A DNA stretch of 60,000 nucleotides from assembly GCA_030704615.1 (NCBI GenBank), contig CM060733.1, positions 66,466,001-66,526,000 on the forward strand, read 5' to 3'. Each line of letters opens with the position of its first letter. Positions within the stretch are counted from its first letter, which is position 1. Below, one piece after another: positions 58,601 through 60,000 of this stretch. The position numbers were made by a program, and so were the translations under genes. The notes under the pieces were generated by a model. It did not search any database. It was not told where the DNA came from and saw only the letters and a program-made list of their open reading frames with translations. The DNA is from Takakia lepidozioides (taxonomy: Eukaryota > Streptophyta > Takakiopsida > Takakiales > Takakiaceae).

Positions 58601-60000
58601 CATCTTGTGTAAACTTTAAGGATTGGCAAACCATTCAGAGTACCATATCTTCAGTCAAACGATGCTCAAACTCAGCACACATGGGGCCAGCTAGTCTGTC
58701 TGGCTGCTTGATATCAACCTTATCCAGGGCATCAAACGGGTTAGAGACTTTCAAGTTGAAGTCCCCACCCTTGGTTGTCTTCCTAGAGCACCTCATTGAA
58801 TCACCAATGTCTAAGACCGCTCTCCAACCAGTCAAGGGACAAACTTCTTGAAATTGATTTGACGCGAGACTCTATTTGTAGTATTTTTAGACATTGAAAC
58901 CTTCAAAGTACCTTTGTTACCAAGTCTCGAGATGGTGTCATTAGCCACATAATCCAAGCCTAAGCTGGAGCAGGTAGTTTTAAACACATCGTCAGTAGAT
59001 AGGGAGATAGAATCAAGAGAGAAATTTATTATACCTCGAGAGGCCCCAACATTCATAGGAGTACTTAAGTCTATTAGAGGAAGTGAGAATGATGTGGTCA
59101 ACTGTAGTGAGTAGAAAATTGGCTGTCTGTCAATTAAGGGGATGTCCTCTGCGGTACTCTTGGAGAGAACATTAGCAAAGAGACAGTGTGTGGGCTAGAA
59201 CAGTTGTGAAGGCCATGGGCCTCAAGTGTGAGGTGTTAATTCATGGCCACAAGATAAGTATCAGACACCTCGTCCACCCTACTCACGGCCTCACTTGCTT
59301 GTTTCATATTGCAACGATAGGTGACTCAATGGATCCATGAAGAAGAAGGGAGGGAGATCGAACCTCGGCTCAGTCACATGATGGAGAGAGTGAAGGCCAA
59401 GATCGTAGAAGAGGAGAGGGTGGTGCTCCAGCAGAAGCGTATAGGGATGCTAGAAAGGGCTGGGAAAGAGGTGGCAGATGAGCAGAGAGAACTCTTTGAC
59501 TCCAGGTATGCTGAGATGTTAGGGAAGGTGGAACAACAAATTGAAAAGGAAAGTGGGCAACCCGTGGAGCGACGCATGCGAGAACTGGAAGAGGAGGTAG
59601 ATGTATAATTTTGACTTATGACTTGTCTGCTTGAGAGGTCAGGTTACACACACATATACTCACATAAGTGAGTACTTAAGCACAGATATGGCTGTGTCTG
59701 CTCCACTCAAGACTCATTTCTATTTCCCCTACCTGCACGAGGCACATTGTCTTTGGGCCATGTTTGGATTTGATGTGGGTTTTCTTGCTGTACTTTGCCC
59801 CATGGCCCTCAGGTCCCCCTGTGTATTTATACAGTTGCTTTCTGTATGGACTTAAGCTGCCCTGGCTACAGGGACACTGCTTCCTTTTAGCTTTACAGCA
59901 ATTCCGTACCCACACATAAAAAAAATAGTCGTGATAGGTGAACAAACTGCTGGAGGGTGAGAAACGGCGGCTGAGAGAGGATGGCAAACGGGGGCTTCAG
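52649..60000 (+). CDS. CEP164: CEP164-like centriole distal-appendage protein, 5' part (continues past the window)
   Basis: Exons 52,649-52,721, 53,275-53,386, 53,863-53,946, 54,152-54,248, 54,380-54,467, 54,954-55,139, 55,705-55,775, 56,207-56,401, 59,321-59,596 and 59,938 onward join in phase with GT-AG introns and no internal stop. The start reads [19 protein letters not shown], then [38 protein letters not shown] and a WW domain ([20 protein letters not shown]). This order and spacing match the conserved N-terminus of CEP164, which docks mother centrioles and recruits ciliary factors. A Ser/Gly-rich middle follows, then [17 protein letters not shown] and a long charged coiled coil ([20 protein letters not shown]). 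The first four exons are secure; exons five to eight rest on phase and open frame. It implies a lineage with centrioles, such as a charophyte with motile sperm. Confidence 0.85.
56402..59320 (-). mobile_element. LINE inserted antisense in an intron of the CEP164-like gene
   Basis: This intron of the CEP164-like gene holds a LINE reading leftwards. Endonuclease end: [18 protein letters not shown] (58,770-58,715) and [12 protein letters not shown] (near 58,470). [20 protein letters not shown] (57,740), [20 protein letters not shown], then [17 protein letters not shown] and [11 protein letters not shown] (57,070). C-terminus: [20 protein letters not shown] (56,770), shared with the pieces at 28,267 and 29,500. 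Most of the endonuclease N-terminus is missing and frameshifts are frequent, so it is 5'-truncated and inactive. The gene's splice sites on both sides are intact and phase 0. Confidence 0.85.

Overview
This is a nuclear window from a repeat-rich plant-lineage eukaryote. Multi-exon genes with GT-AG introns, plant-type CACTA and Ty3/gypsy elements, captured fragments of plant-like cellular genes and a centriole-appendage gene (CEP164-like) together point to a streptophyte that still makes flagellated cells. A charophyte such as Chara is my best inference, not a demonstrated identity. Almost everything except the CEP164-like gene is mobile or repeated DNA, and most copies carry frameshifts.

Layout. 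(1) 1-1,640: no recognisable gene. (2) 1,640-6,354 (+): a decayed multi-exon gene joining an N-terminal ParB-like domain (DGNHRL motif) to a C-terminal beta-class amino-methyltransferase (motif IV as D-I-P-D, later motif I as DLICGTG). Its N-terminal 2.8 kb reappears inverted at 14,640-17,617 (-). A third, related methyltransferase remnant lies at 47,339-50,260 (-). (3) 6,490-7,256: dispersed 22-base hairpins. (4) 7,435-9,277: two related unknown genes, head to head. (5) 9,567-11,610: a LINE reverse transcriptase fragment between inverted repeats. (6) 11,773-12,175: a second hairpin class. (7) 12,328-14,664 (-): a decayed gene with a SWIM zinc finger. (8) 18,145-19,480 and 33,307-33,805: a strict 53-bp satellite built on the 22-base hairpin. 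(9) 20,735-33,275: a CACTA composite with a TnpD-type transposase (-) and a divergent second gene (+). That second gene continues into an NIF/FCP-like HAD phosphatase; a duplicated LINE piece has landed inside it, and CACGTG-rich subterminal DNA follows. (10) 33,847-45,885 (-): a Ty3/gypsy element with LTRs, an extra ORF, gag, protease, a cytosine-5 DNA methyltransferase, RT, RNase H and integrase with a terminal PHD finger. Between gag and the right-hand LTR it holds fragments of GMP synthase, the SUMO-conjugating enzyme UBC9 and a third gene. (11) 48,600-48,890: a third hairpin class, then long G tracts and a tRNA-derived SINE. (12) 52,649-60,000 (+): a well-preserved CEP164-like gene whose exons splice in phase; a LINE sits antisense in one intron.

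The most striking theme is chromatin modification carried by mobile DNA. A retrotransposon has both a DNA-methylation writer and a histone-reader finger, and a separate multicopy family pairs a ParB-like domain with an amino-methyltransferase, a prokaryote or phage-like domain combination here cut by introns. Around them, three classes of short hairpin share one central palindromic core (CGG, two bases, CCG).
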